Translations under genes and position numbers: made by a program
DNA from: Nemertoderma westbladi
Lineage: Eukaryota > Xenacoelomorpha > Nemertodermatida > Nemertodermatidae
Reading direction: 5' to 3'
Assembly (NCBI GenBank): GCA_032718475.1
Contig: JAUCBJ010008019.1
Location: forward strand, 1-64,000
DNA length: 64,000 bases
In this document: positions 51,127 through 61,798 of the stretch, piece after piece
Layout of the letters: each line of letters opens with the position of its first letter
Numbering within the stretch: the stretch's first letter is position 1
Notes under the pieces: model-generated
Database searches by the model: none
Seen by the model: the letters and a program-made list of their open reading frames with translations, nothing else
What the model was told of the DNA's origin: nothing

Positions 51127-53940
51127 TAGGTTCGGTAATGTGTTTAATTAGGTCCGGTAATGTGTTTAATTAGGTTCGGTAATGTGGTTAATTAGGTTCG
51201 GTAATGTGGTTAATTAGGTTCAGTAATGTGTTTAATTAGGTTCGGTAATGTGTTTAATTATGTTCGGTAATGTGTTTAATTAGGTTCGGTAATGTGTTTA
51301 ATTAGGTTCGGTAATGTGGTTTATTAGGTCCGGTAATGTGGTTAGATAGTTTCGGTAATGTGGTTAAGAAAGTTTGCTAATGTGGTTAATAAGGTTCGGT
51401 AATGTGGTTAATTAGTTTCGGTAATGTGGTTAATTAGGTTCGGTAATGTGGTTAATTAGGTTCGCTAATGTGTTTAATTAGTTTTGGTAATGTGGTTAAT
51501 TAGGTTCGGTAATGTGTTTAATTAGGTTCGGTAATGTGGTTAATTAGGTTCGCTAATGTGTTTAATTAGATTCGCTAATGTGTTTAAGAAATGGTTAATT
51601 ATGTCTGGTAATGTGGTTAATTAGGTTCAAGTACTGTGGTTAATTATGTTCGGTAATGTGGTTAATTATGTTCGGTAATGTGGTTAATTAGGTTCGGTAA
51701 TGTGGTTAATTAGGTTCGCTAATGTGTTTAATTAGATTCGCTAATGTGTTTAAGAAATGGTTAATTATGTCTGGTAATGTGGTTAATTAGGTTCAAGTAC
51801 TGTGGTTAATTATGTTCGGTAATGTGGTTAATTATGTTCGGTAATGTGGTTAATTAGGTTCGGTAATGTGTTTAATTAGTTTCGGTAATGTGGTTAATTA
51901 GGTTCGCTAATGTGGTTAATTAGGTTCGGTAATGTGGTTAATTAGGTTCGCTAATGTGGTTAATTAGGTTCGCTAATGTGGTTAATTAGGTTCGGTAATG
52001 TGGTTAATTATGTTCGGTAATGTGGTTAATTAGGTTCGGTAATGTGTTTAATTAGTTTCGGTAATGTGGTTAATTAGGTTCGCTAATGTGGTTAATTAGG
52101 TTCGGTAATGTGGTTAATTAGGTTCGCTAATGTGGTTAATTAGGTTCGGTAATGTGTTTAATTAGGTTCGGTAATGTGGTTAATTAGGTTCGCTAATCTG
52201 GTTAATTAGGTTCGGTAATGTGGTTAATTAGGTTCGGTAATGTGTTTAATTAGGTTCGGTAATGTGTTTAATTAGGTTCGGTAATGTGTTTAATTAGGTC
52301 CGGTAATGTGTTTAATTAGGTTCGGTAATGTGGTTAATTAGGTTCGCTAATGTGGTTAATTAGGTTCGGTAATGTGTTTAATTAGGTTCGGTAATGTGGT
52401 TAATTAGGTTCGGTAATGTGGTTTATTGGGTCCGGTAATGTGGTTAATTAGATTCGGTAATGTGTTTAATTAGGTTCGGTAATGTGGTTAATTAGGTCCG
52501 GTAATGTGGTTAATTAGGTTCGGTAATGTGTTTAATTAGGTTCGGTAATGTGTTTAATTAGGTTCGGTAATGTGGTTAATTAGGTTCGGTAATGTGGTTT
52601 ATTAGGTTCGGTAATGTGGTTAATTAGGTTCGGTAATGTGGTTAATTAGGTTCGGTAATGTGGTTTATTGGGTCCGGTAATGTGGTTAATTAGGTTCGGT
52701 AATGTGTTTAATTAGGTTCGGTAATGTGGTTAATTCGGTTCGCTAATCTGGTTAATTGGGTTCGGTAATGTGGTTAATTAGGTTCGGTAATGTGTTTAAT
52801 TAGGTCCGGTAATGTGTTTAATTAGGTTCGGTAATGTGGTTAATTAGGTTCGCTAATGTGGTTAATTAGGTTCGGTAATGTGTTTAATTAGGTTCGGTAA
52901 TGTGGTTAATTAGGTTCGGTAATGTGGTTTATTGGGTCCGGTAATGTGGTTAATTAGGTTCGGTAATGTGTTTAATTAGGTTCGGTAATGTGGTTAATTA
53001 GGTCCGGTAATGTGGTTAATTAGGTTCGGTAATGTGTTTAATTAGGTTCGGTAATGTGTTTAATTAGGTTCGGTAATGTGGTTAATTAGGTTCGGTAATG
53101 TGGTTAATTAGGTTCGGTAATGTGGTTAATTAGGTTCGGTAATGTGGTTAATTAGGTTCGGTAATGTGGTTTATTGGGTCCGGTAATGTGGTTAATTAGG
53201 TTCGGTAATGTGGTTAATTAGGTTCGGTAATGTGGTTAATTAGGTTCGGTAATGTGGTTTATTGGGTTCGGTAATGTGGTTAATTAGGTTCGGTAATGTG
53301 TTTAATTAGGTTCGGTAATGTGGTTAATTAGGTCCGGTAATGTGGTTAATTAGGTTCGATAATGTGGTTAATTAGGTTCGGTAATGTGCTTAATTAGGTT
53401 CGGTAATGTGTTTAATTAGGTTCGGTAATGTGGTTAATTAGGTTCGCTAATGTGGTTAATTAGGTTCGGTAATGTGTTTAATTAGGTTCGGTAATGTGGT
53501 TAATTAGGTTCGGTAATGTGGTTTATTAGGTTCGGTAATGTGGTTAATTAGGTTCGGTAATGTGGTTAATTAGGTTCGGTAATGTGGTTTATTGGGTCCG
53601 GTAATGTGGTTAATTAGGTTCGGTAATGTGGTTAATTAGGTTCGGTAATGTGGTTAATTAGGTTCGGTAATGTGGTTTATTGGGTTCGGTAATGTGGTTA
53701 ATTAGGTTCGGTAATGTGTTTAATTAGGTTCGGTAATGTGGTTAATTAGGTCCGGTAATGTGGTTAATTAGGTTCGATAATGTGGTTAATTAGGTTCGGT
53801 AATGTGCTTAATTAGGTTCGGTAATGTGTTTAATTAGGTTCGGTAATGTGGTTAATTAGGTTCGCTAATGTGGTTAATTAGGTTCGGTAATGTGTTTAAT
53901 TAGGTTCGGTAATGTGGTTAATTAGGTTCGGTAATGTGGT
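51127..53940. repeat. 22-bp minisatellite with TTAATTA core, right part
   Basis: Same unit as the left part, with long repeated blocks (for example around 53160-53400 and 53590-53830). It abuts the BEL/Pao element directly, with no LTR between. Confidence 0.97.
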
Positions 53941-53956
53941 TTTGTGACACAGAGAT

Positions 53957-54358
53957 ATGGAGGGGACCGTTACCCCCGATGATATATCCAACGCAGAGAA
54001 AGTCGACAGGCCCGACGGGAGAACCCCACCTAACAGAAGGGGAGTCTTCACAACAACCATCGAACACGCTAGAAGTACAACCGATGGGAATGAATGGCAA
54101 CACTCATCAATGCGCTTAAGACCACGATCGAGCTGCCACCAGTGGAGCTGTTCAAATTCGATGGTAGTAAGCGGGAGGAATACCTGCAATTCTGGCATAT
54201 GTACAGCAATGAAATACTAACGAAGAACTTGACGCAGGCGGAGTGCCTTAAATACTTACAAGTCTACACAGGGGGGCCAGCATACAACATCGTGAGGCAG
54301 TACCAAGGTATTGAAGGAGGATTCACGACTGCATGGCGAGCCCTGGACGTAGGGTGGA
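53957..54358 (+). pseudogene. BEL/Pao gag fragment
   Basis: A first frame opens MEGTVTPDD and a second, overlapping frame (from 54094) carries LPPVELFKFDGS, WHMYSNEI and AWRALD. That pattern belongs to the gag domain of Pao-type elements known as DUF1759. The switch between frames shows a frameshift near 54080. The coding sequence stops where another retroelement is inserted. Confidence 0.75.
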
Positions 54359-55237
54359 GTGAAAAAAAATTTTTTCTTTATTTTTAAGGGAAGCACTATT
54401 TTTCTGATGCCAAATCGGTCTAAACTAACTTTGCAAAAAAATTTTTGATTTCGAAAAATTCTAAGCGGGCCTCACTGCTGCTGCGCTGGAAAATTTCAAA
54501 TTTTTGAGAAGGCAATGCCAGTTTTGAAAATCCCAGATATTTTGTATTTTTGATAAAAGTTAAGGAAGATGAAAAAATATTTAATGTCAAATAGGTTGGA
54601 AACGAACACAAAATGTGAAATTGTGATTTTCATATAAATCTACCCCAGCCTCATGGCCTTTAAAATTTTGCAAAATTTGCCAAATAACACCCTTAAAAAA
54701 AGCAAACCTACTTTGTGGTCTCTATAGTTGAAATCGATTTACTGTGGTTTGGAGTTCTTCCTGAGTGAAAACCAAGTCCCCTGATTTGTTTACAACTATA
54801 TTTCAATACTAGAAACCCAGCTAGCTGGCTGTGAATTTACCTTTGGATCAAATACCCAATAAGTATATTATAAACAACTGTAGGTATAGGAAGAAGGATA
54901 ATTCTAAATTTGGAATACTAGTAAAACAGTAAAGCACTAGAAAAACAGATGATAAACACTGTAATGCACCCGGAAAAAGTAAAATTATTGATCAACAGGA
55001 AATTTAATACATGTATTACACTGAATTGGTAATCCTCGCATAGCACACCATTAAGTAATCTCCGTTAAATATAGGGACAACTATAAACTGTCCAGAAAAT
55101 AGTGAAAAAATGATTGGCATTAAATAGCATTACATTTGAAACAGTCTGCATGTGTGCTGTGCACTTCTTACTGAATCTTTAATTGTTATACCGAAATCGC
55201 ATAATTTTAATCTCACTCTGCCACTACTAATAGCGTA

Positions 55238-55951
55238 ATGGACGCCGAGGGTTTTATCAAGCTACAAGATGATATAATATCCCTTATGAGGGAGTTTAAA
55301 CGGAAAAAAGGAGTATCAAATGAGGATGAGAAAAACTTCCTTGACACGATCCGGCAAATGTCATCAATGTACACTACGGCGATAGGCAAGGTTGCCATCG
55401 CACGCGAGGCAACAATTCAAGCGAAGGATGATCTAATCAAATTGACCAAGGCGAGCACTGCTGTCGCGGCTCCGTCAACATCGCCAAATCAACTACCTAC
55501 CGCATTCCTTCACCACCCCCCATCACAACCGCAGTATGCCACTGTGGTAGGAGCTGGCATACCTTCTCGCCAACCACCACAGGGAGTAAACCCTGCGCGA
55601 TATCAACTCCATCGACCGCCTCCCCACGAACAACCAATTCGAGGCACCAAGGTCGCTACTAGTCTATCTGTTGCTCCGCCTCGGTCAGTTCAACCTGCAC
55701 CTCAACTAAGGTTGGCCCACATATATATCGGGAGATTCTCGCCCACAGTCTCCGCCGACGAAGTTAAACAATATCTCCGAGATGAAAATTTACATTTCAC
55801 TGATGTGGTGGAACTGCCCAAGCCATTAGTTTCCGATGCTATTGGTGAGGAACAAACACGATCTTTCCATGTGACCTGCAGCCAAGAGGACCGTGATACC
55901 CTTATGGACCCCGCCAACTGGGAAGAAAACTGCGTAATACGTAACTACTGA
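55238..55951 (+). CDS. LINE ORF1-like protein
   Basis: An intact 237-codon frame from ATG to TGA. The N-terminal part (residues 1-75) is charged and helical in character (MDAEGFIKLQDDI, LDTIRQMSS). The middle is a Pro/Gln/Ser-rich linker (about 75-165). The C-terminal part, from HIYIGRFSPTVSADEV to the end, looks like the RRM-type fold found in ORF1 proteins of several invertebrate LINEs, ending WEENCVIRNY. The likely role is an RNA-binding partner of the LINE RNA. No lesions are seen, although the downstream ORF2 is truncated. Confidence 0.6.
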   Translation: MDAEGFIKLQDDIISLMREFKRKKGVSNEDEKNFLDTIRQMSSMYTTAIGKVAIAREATIQAKDDLIKLTKASTAVAAPSTSPNQLPTAFLHHPPSQPQYATVVGAGIPSRQPPQGVNPARYQLHRPPPHEQPIRGTKVATSLSVAPPRSVQPAPQLRLAHIYIGRFSPTVSADEVKQYLRDENLHFTDVVELPKPLVSDAIGEEQTRSFHVTCSQEDRDTLMDPANWEENCVIRNY

Positions 55952-56035
55952 TTATCAGCTGCAGAACGCGAAGCCTTCGGACTCAACCCTCGTCGACTGT
56001 ACTCAACTGCTCCACGGCAAGGTCAAGGTGTTTGA

Positions 56036-56727
56036 CTCGCTAATACAAGTAATACCAATACAACGGATTCTCCGACTGTTCTAACAACTCATAGTAAAAA
56101 TAAGAGTGTCCCAGTTAGGTCTGTTTTAAATAGTTCAATCGAATGTTGTAGTGGCTGTCAAAAAACTTACTGGTATGCAGCCAGTTTTAAAAAACACTCA
56201 AGAATCTGTCAGAAACTGGCGATACTGATCAACCTTGAAAACTTTCAGGAACTTCCATTTAATCCAAGCAGTTCTTCACGACCACACCCACCACGTAATG
56301 GGGGTTCAATAAACATTGTATTGTGGAACGTGGAAGGAGCAAACTCAACCATAGTAACCACATCCGATGATACTTTCACAGAAACTGAAAACCGAGAACC
56401 GAAACTATGTCACCTGACCTTGTCATCCCAGGATTTTCCTGTCACAACATTCCCAGTGAAAAAGGAGAACAGGGCCGTCCCAAGGGTGGTATTTCTATTG
56501 CTTTCAACACAAAACTCGCCACCTCTCAACAGATGTTATACAAAAGCTCTTCGCTAATTTCAGTTCAATCGTCACATATTGCAATCATAGGAGGATACTA
56601 CACTCCAGCAACTGATGTTACCGACATTATTCTAGAACTACACTCTGTTATAAAGCTCACTCGTTCCAAGTGCGACAAACCAATACTCCTCGCTGGCGAT
56701 TTCAACTGCCGACTTGATGGATGTTAA
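56036..56727 (+). pseudogene. LINE ORF2 N-terminal fragment: zinc finger and start of endonuclease
   Basis: A C2HC-type finger-like motif, CCSGC ... SFKKHSRIC, precedes INIVLWNVEG, the typical first motif of an AP-type endonuclease. A frameshift near 56410 moves the reading to a second frame that has IPSEKGEQGRPKGG, IIGGYYTPA and AGDFNCRLD. It ends there by truncation at the junction with Pao. Confidence 0.65.
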
Positions 56728-56729
56728 GA

Positions 56730-58200
56730 CCAGATAGCCTATGCGGGTAGAAACGGAATTTGTCACCGATGTGTGGTAGGGGGACACAAAGTTGAAGAGT
56801 GTAAGGAGACACCAATAAGATTCGGTCAAGGCAGAGGTCAAACAATGGCGACAAGCACCATGGGAGTGAAGAGAAGGGGAACGGTACTACTCGGGGCGGT
56901 ACCGGTGAGGGTGACGTTGATGCTGGTCGACAGTGGGGCAGCCTTCACGCTGGTGGAGAATTGGGTGGCCAAGGAGATAGGGTTGCAAACGAGGCTGAGT
57001 AGGATGGCAGTAATTACTATCGCGAGCAAGGATGAGGTCCTGGAGATGAGAACGGGACGGTGCGAGATATCAGCAATAGCACCTGGATGTGATTATGGGG
57101 CGACCATCGACCCCATTCAAATAATAGAATCAATTAATATAAACGCCAGGCGGCCCACCAGGATCGAGGTCGAGCAATACTGGTTCCTGGACGATATCGA
57201 TTCCTCAATACCCGAAGTGGACGTCCCGAAGGTATCCATCATAGTCGGTATGGACTGTCCGACGGCCCACGAGAGAGTACGGACTATATTCGGAGAAAAT
57301 AAACAGAGGGATCTGATGGCGATTCTTACGCCGTTCGGATGGATGCTTAGCGGCCCAATTAAAACCAAGATTCCATTCGGGGTGTCGGAGACATCAGGGT
57401 GCATGTTTGCAGGCACAATGAGGGAGATGGAGGATGAAGGAGCAGAGGAGCAACTTAAGAGGCTGCTGCGGCAGGACTTCGAAGGATTAGAGGAGGCCTG
57501 GGTCGGAACCTCGGTAGAAGACAAACAAGCGATAGAGAGCGTAAAGAATTCTATGAAGTGCAGAGGGGGACGGTACACCATAGGGATTGTGTGGAAACAA
57601 CCAAAGCTACCGTTACCAGATAACAAAGGGATGGTACTCACGAGGCTCCGCAAACTGAAGCAGACGCTCAGACGGAGCCCCGAGAAGGACGAGTATATCC
57701 ACAAAACAATTAGGAAATATGTTGAAAAGGGATGGGCCGTGGAGTTACCGGTCGACGAGCCAAACACGGACAGGACCTACTATTTGCCACGGCACGTGGC
57801 CTTGGATCCGAGGAAGGGTAAACTGTGGATGGTGGTCAACGCGTCGGCCAAAACGAATGGTAAAAGCCTAAACGACTATCTGCTGGCGGGCCCCAACATC
57901 TACAACTCGGGGATAGAGGTCCTGGTGCAATTCAGAAATGGAAGGCATGCCTTCACGTGCGACATTGAAGGCATGTTCAACCAAGTCCGTATGACAGAAG
58001 AAGACAGCGATAGTCAGCGCTTCCTATGGTACAACGGCGACGAAAAACCGTCTGAGATACCGATGTATAAAATGGTGGTGCAAAACATGGGGGCCAAGTC
58101 ATCCTCATTCACAACAACTACGGCTGTAAGAGATACGGTAGAGGGCAATGAAGGAGAGTATAGTGCAAAGGCGAGCGACATGATTCGACTTTCTATGTAG
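56730..58200 (+). pseudogene. BEL/Pao zinc knuckle, protease and first part of reverse transcriptase
   Basis: CHRCVVGGHKVEEC is a CX2CX4HX4C zinc knuckle. LVDSGAAFTLV carries the D-S-G active site of the aspartic protease. The RT begins near WKQPKLPLP; MVVNASAK, CDIEGMFNQV and FLWYNG are typical Pao palm motifs. The frame ends at TAG in the very stretch that encodes YVDD in the next frame, so a one-base frameshift near 58180 separates the catalytic motif from the rest. Confidence 0.85.
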
Positions 58201-58505
58201 ATGACGGGATGGGATCTGGAAACATGGTTGAAGAAATACTGGAGATAAGGCGCGAGGTTCGCGACATCCTAAAAGGATCTGGGTTCAACCTTACTAAGTT
58301 CCAGTCCAGCTCTGAGGAATTTATGAAGGCCATAGAAGACAAACGACCAGAGTCAACCAATGGACAATCCCACAACGGCAAAGGGACAGGTTTTGGTGAA
58401 CAAGAGAGTGGAGTCTCAGCAAAAGGCACTAGGGATCGTGTGGAACCGGGAGACGGACGAGTTGGAGTATCAACTAACCCAAGAGGGCGCAGAGATCCAC
58501 ACTAA
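58186..58505 (+). pseudogene. BEL/Pao reverse transcriptase continuation, frameshifted
   Basis: Begins with TFYVDDGMGSG, the RT active site, and continues through ILEIRREVRDILKGSGFNLTKF. A second frameshift near 58380 sends the Pao-like reading (ALGIVWNRETDEL) into another frame, and this frame ends at 58505 in unrelated residues. Confidence 0.75.
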
Positions 58506-58514
58506 GCGGGTTAT

Positions 58515-59597
58515 GTGTCGTACATAGCAAGGATATACGATCCCCTAGGCCTAGCATCCCCATTGTTAGTCACGGGGAAGCAAATATTAAAGAAAGTATA
58601 TAAGTTAAAGGATGAGTGGGATGCGGAGGTCCCGGAAGAAATAAGTAGACAGTGGAGTAAGTGGACGGGGGGTCTAGAGGAAATGGGGACGTACAGCATG
58701 CCATGTGTGTATTTCCCGTACAGAAACATGACGGACCTGGATCTGCATATGTTTTCCGACGCATCATTGAAAGCGTATGGAGCGGCACTTCATTTGGTAC
58801 AGCGACGGGGGGCTCATATGCCCATACTTGCATTTAGTAAAGCGAAGTCGACGCCACCAGATTCAACATCAGTGCCGAAACTCGAGCTGACAGCTGCGAG
58901 GTTAGGAGTAAGGGCGACAGCTTACTTGATGGACACTATACCCAACATAGTGGAGACACACTACTGGACGGACTCCATGGTAGTGTTAGGGTGGCTACAT
59001 AATGAGAAGACAAGGTACCCTATATTCGTCGCAAACAGGATAGATGAGATAAGGGTGACGACTGATCTAGAAAGGTGGCATTACTGCCCTACCGATGACA
59101 ATTCAGCAGATCTGTTATTGAGGGGTGTTGGACGCCGCACTTTCTCGAAGAAGGAAGAGGAAGTAGTAGCAGAGGAAGTAGTAACAGAAGAGGAGGGAGA
59201 GGATTCAGAAGGGGAAGAGATATACAGCCAGTTAGCAAGGGAGATCAAGGAGGTGCCACCGAAATCGAAGGAACTATGCGATAATCCGTCGGATAGGTTG
59301 CTCAGTTACAGCTCCAGCTGGTTCAAGACTAAGAAGTTGGTAGCATATTTGTGGGCCTATGGGGATTTCCTCAGGGGAGTTGGCAAGGATACCAAAAGGA
59401 CACCAACCATCGATCTGGAACGAGCGGCTAAAGCCGTAATACGATATGAACAAAGAAAGGGGTATGCCGACGAAGTGGACAGAGTCAGCAAGCAACAACA
59501 CCTTCATCGAGACAGCGAGCTCAACACGCTGTCCTCGCAGTTGAACGACGGCGGGATACTGGTGATGAATTCCAGAGTGGTGAACAACAACAGCTTA
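58515..59597 (+). pseudogene. BEL/Pao connection and RNase H region
   Basis: Starts YIARIYDPLGLASP, a hallmark of Pao elements between RT and RNase H. RNase H acidic residues are visible in MFSDASLKAYGAAL, KLELTAARLG and YWTDSMVVLGWL, followed by PTDDNSADLLLRG. A Glu-rich, low-complexity insert follows. It then reaches the start of the integrase region (GGILVMNSRV), where the Penelope-like element is inserted. Confidence 0.85.
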
Positions 59598-59678
59598 ATT
59601 AATAATTAAATGCTTGAGTTAATACAATTATTTTATTCTTTAATTGTCAAGCTGAAGTAAAAAACCTTACCGGTAGGT

Positions 59679-60785
59679 ATGCCAGTACAGTACGATACAA
59701 ATACTAAAATAAAAAAAAAAGATGCTGTCGCTACGACCGCGCGTTACCTGAAGCAACAGGGCCTGATTGCTGTGCCGTTTGACAAGGGGAACGGCTATTG
59801 TGTTATGAGGAAGGAGTCGTATCTGACCAAGGCTGATACTCTCATCGCCGACCCCGCCAAGTTTGGTCCCCCTCCAGGCCGCCCGGGTGCTGTGAAGATC
59901 GATATTTACCGTCGTAGGGCCGAGGTTATACGGGACGAGGTCACCAGTATTGTGGGTAAGGAGAGTAAGGAACTCCTAGCCAAGTTACTTCCGCGCAAGG
60001 ATACTACTCCCCCGAGGCACACCGGCCTCGCTAAGGTCCACAAGGCTGGTGTCCCCTTCCGCCCAATAACTTCAATGCCCGGCAGCATCTTCCACCCTGT
60101 CGCTGAGTACCTCAGGGACATGTTGCAGGTGCTGCCAGAGGGTAGGATTGGTACTAACAGCGCCGGGGCTGCCGATCGTCTCGCCGAGCTGGATGTAGAA
60201 CCCACGGACCGCCTCTACTCCCTGGACGTAGTTAGTTTATTCACTAACGTTCCACTCAAGGAGGCGGTGCAGCTTGCTGCTGATCTACTGTACGAGCAAC
60301 ATCCTGACCAGCCTATCAACAAGGACCAATTTATTCGTCTTATGTTGGTTGCTACACAGGATGTTGTATTCCTGGATCACCGTGGTAACTACCGTTGTCA
60401 GAGGGATGGTGTCGCCATGGGCTCCCCTTTGGGTCCCATACTCGCCAACATCTTTCTGTCACAGTTCGATGAGCAGATTGCGGCGGGTACCAAGCTTAGC
60501 GATAGGTACGTTGATGACGTGTTTAGCGTTGGTAGTAACGACCCCACTGAGAAGCTGAGAGAGGTCAATGCCCTCCACCCCAATCTTAAGTTTACACTTG
60601 AGTTGGAGGAACAGGGCCGCTTGCTTTTCCTTGATTTGGTTGTGTCCCGTACTGACCACGCGCTTGCGACGGCATGGTACCGCAAGCCTACAGATACTGG
60701 GCTTGTTCTTAATGCTACTGCGTGTGCCCCTGAGGCATACAAACGGGGGGGTAGTTCGTGGAATGTTTCATCGCATTTTCAATAA
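59679..60785 (+). pseudogene. Penelope-like reverse transcriptase, frameshifted
   Basis: VPFDKGNGYCVM, RPITSMPGS, LYSLDVVSLFTNVP (motif A), GVAMGSPLGPILANIFLS (motif B), RYVDDVF (active site) and WYRKPTDTG follow in the order of Penelope-like RTs. At a run of seven G near 60748 the frame shifts by one base. Continuation in other frames (FHRIFNKD, then a linker and FEYRGRATELF) shows at least two lesions before the endonuclease. Confidence 0.92.
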
Positions 60786-61099
60786 GGATGTAAGGGCAGG
60801 GATGGCTCCCAGCTCCATTCTGCAATTGGCGAAGCTAACACCATTCTTAGCAATAACCAATATACAAATGCGATGATTCAACGTGAGCTTACCGCCGTCC
60901 GTGCCGCTAGGGGGCGTCCTGGAAATTGTAGTGAGAGCGAGGTGACTGCGGTTGCACCCACTGAGGTCATTGACCTGGTGGATCCAGCACCCGTAGATAA
61001 TCCCAGGCCTATCATCTGAAGTTTGAGTACCGCGGTCGGGCTACCGAACTTTTCGTTCGTAGGCTACGTGGTCTAGTACCGAGATCTTGCGCACGGCCA

Positions 61100-61528
61100 G
61101 TGCGGTTTGTTTACACAACTGCCAAACTGCGCCAATCACTGCCATCATTGAAACATCGGGTTCCCGATATTCTGGCTTCTAACGTCGTGTATTCATTTGC
61201 TTGTCCCTCTTGTAAGGGGGAATATGTTGGACATACCATCCAGCACTTATTTGAACGCGTTAGACAGCATCAGGACGGGTCGGCCAATGATGGTAGTGAA
61301 CAAGGCAAGACAGTTCACAACCATATCATGACGCACCGCGGGGAGCCCAACACACGTTGGTTGACTGACTGGCGAGAGTTGTTCAAACACTTCAAGGTTA
61401 TTGCACGGCACCCTTTGCGTCCTGTCCTGCAAAAACTAGAAATGTTTTATATACACACTCGCCAGCCAGCTATTAACAAGCAGAAACGTGATTGGCGCAA
61501 GTTTGAGGTGCTGCTTCCCAGTGGTTAG
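61100..61528 (+). pseudogene. Penelope-like GIY-YIG endonuclease domain
   Basis: VVYSFACPSCKGEYVGHTIQHL is split by the usual spacing of a GIY-YIG domain, with the Cys pair CPSC typical of Penelope elements and RVRQH following. HIMTH and KLEMFYIH near the end fit the conserved His and Glu. The frame reaches its natural stop, but it is separated from the RT by frameshifts. Confidence 0.85.
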
Positions 61529-61607
61529 ACAGATATACCTTGTTTCACTTTACCGTGCCGTCTCCCTTGGGAACTTCTATATATTGTCTCCTTTCTAGCA
61601 CTAGCTA

Positions 61608-61635
61608 CTTGAGAAAGCCCCCATTGGGGCGAAAC
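61608..61635 (+). ncRNA. Degenerate hammerhead-like motif in the Penelope 3' region
   Basis: CTTGAGA stands where CTGATGA would be, followed by a stem GCCCC-CATT-GGGGC and then GAAAC. Stem I partners are not evident. Penelope elements are known to carry hammerheads, so this may be a decayed one, but the resemblance is partial. Confidence 0.3.
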
Positions 61636-61640
61636 CTACT

Positions 61641-61666
61641 GATCAGCTGACAGCCGTCAGCTGATC
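61641..61666. repeat. Perfect 11-bp-stem hairpin in the Penelope 3' region
   Basis: GATCAGCTGAC, loop AGCC, then the exact reverse complement of the stem. Confidence 0.9.
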
Positions 61667-61798
61667 ACTGATTGCATGCAACGTCTAATGGTCAGTTGCT
61701 TTTTTATTTTAGTATTTGTATCGTACTGTACTGGCATACCTACCGGTAAGGTTTTTTACTTCAGCTTGACAATTAAAGAATAAAATAACAACAGCTTA

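Larger units (their letters stand above)
54359..56729 (+). mobile_element. 3'-truncated LINE of a different family, inserted in Pao gag
   Basis: It contains an AT-rich leader of about 870 bp, an ORF1-like frame, and the first part of an ORF2 ending inside the endonuclease. RT and 3' end are missing. Pao coding sequence resumes immediately after, beginning with the segment before the gag zinc knuckle. Both boundaries were set by loss of Pao similarity and are good to about 10-15 bp. Confidence 0.65.
59598..61786 (+). mobile_element. Penelope-like retroelement with terminal inverted repeats
   Basis: It encodes a Penelope-type RT and a GIY-YIG endonuclease. The ends are near-perfect inverted repeats of about 88 bp (59628-59715 and 61701-61788), with about 30 bp of extra AT-rich DNA at the left. 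A 12-bp direct repeat, AACAACAGCTTA (59586-59597 and 61787-61798), flanks it. Inverted terminal repeats are known for Penelope elements. Frameshifts make this copy inactive. Confidence 0.9.
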
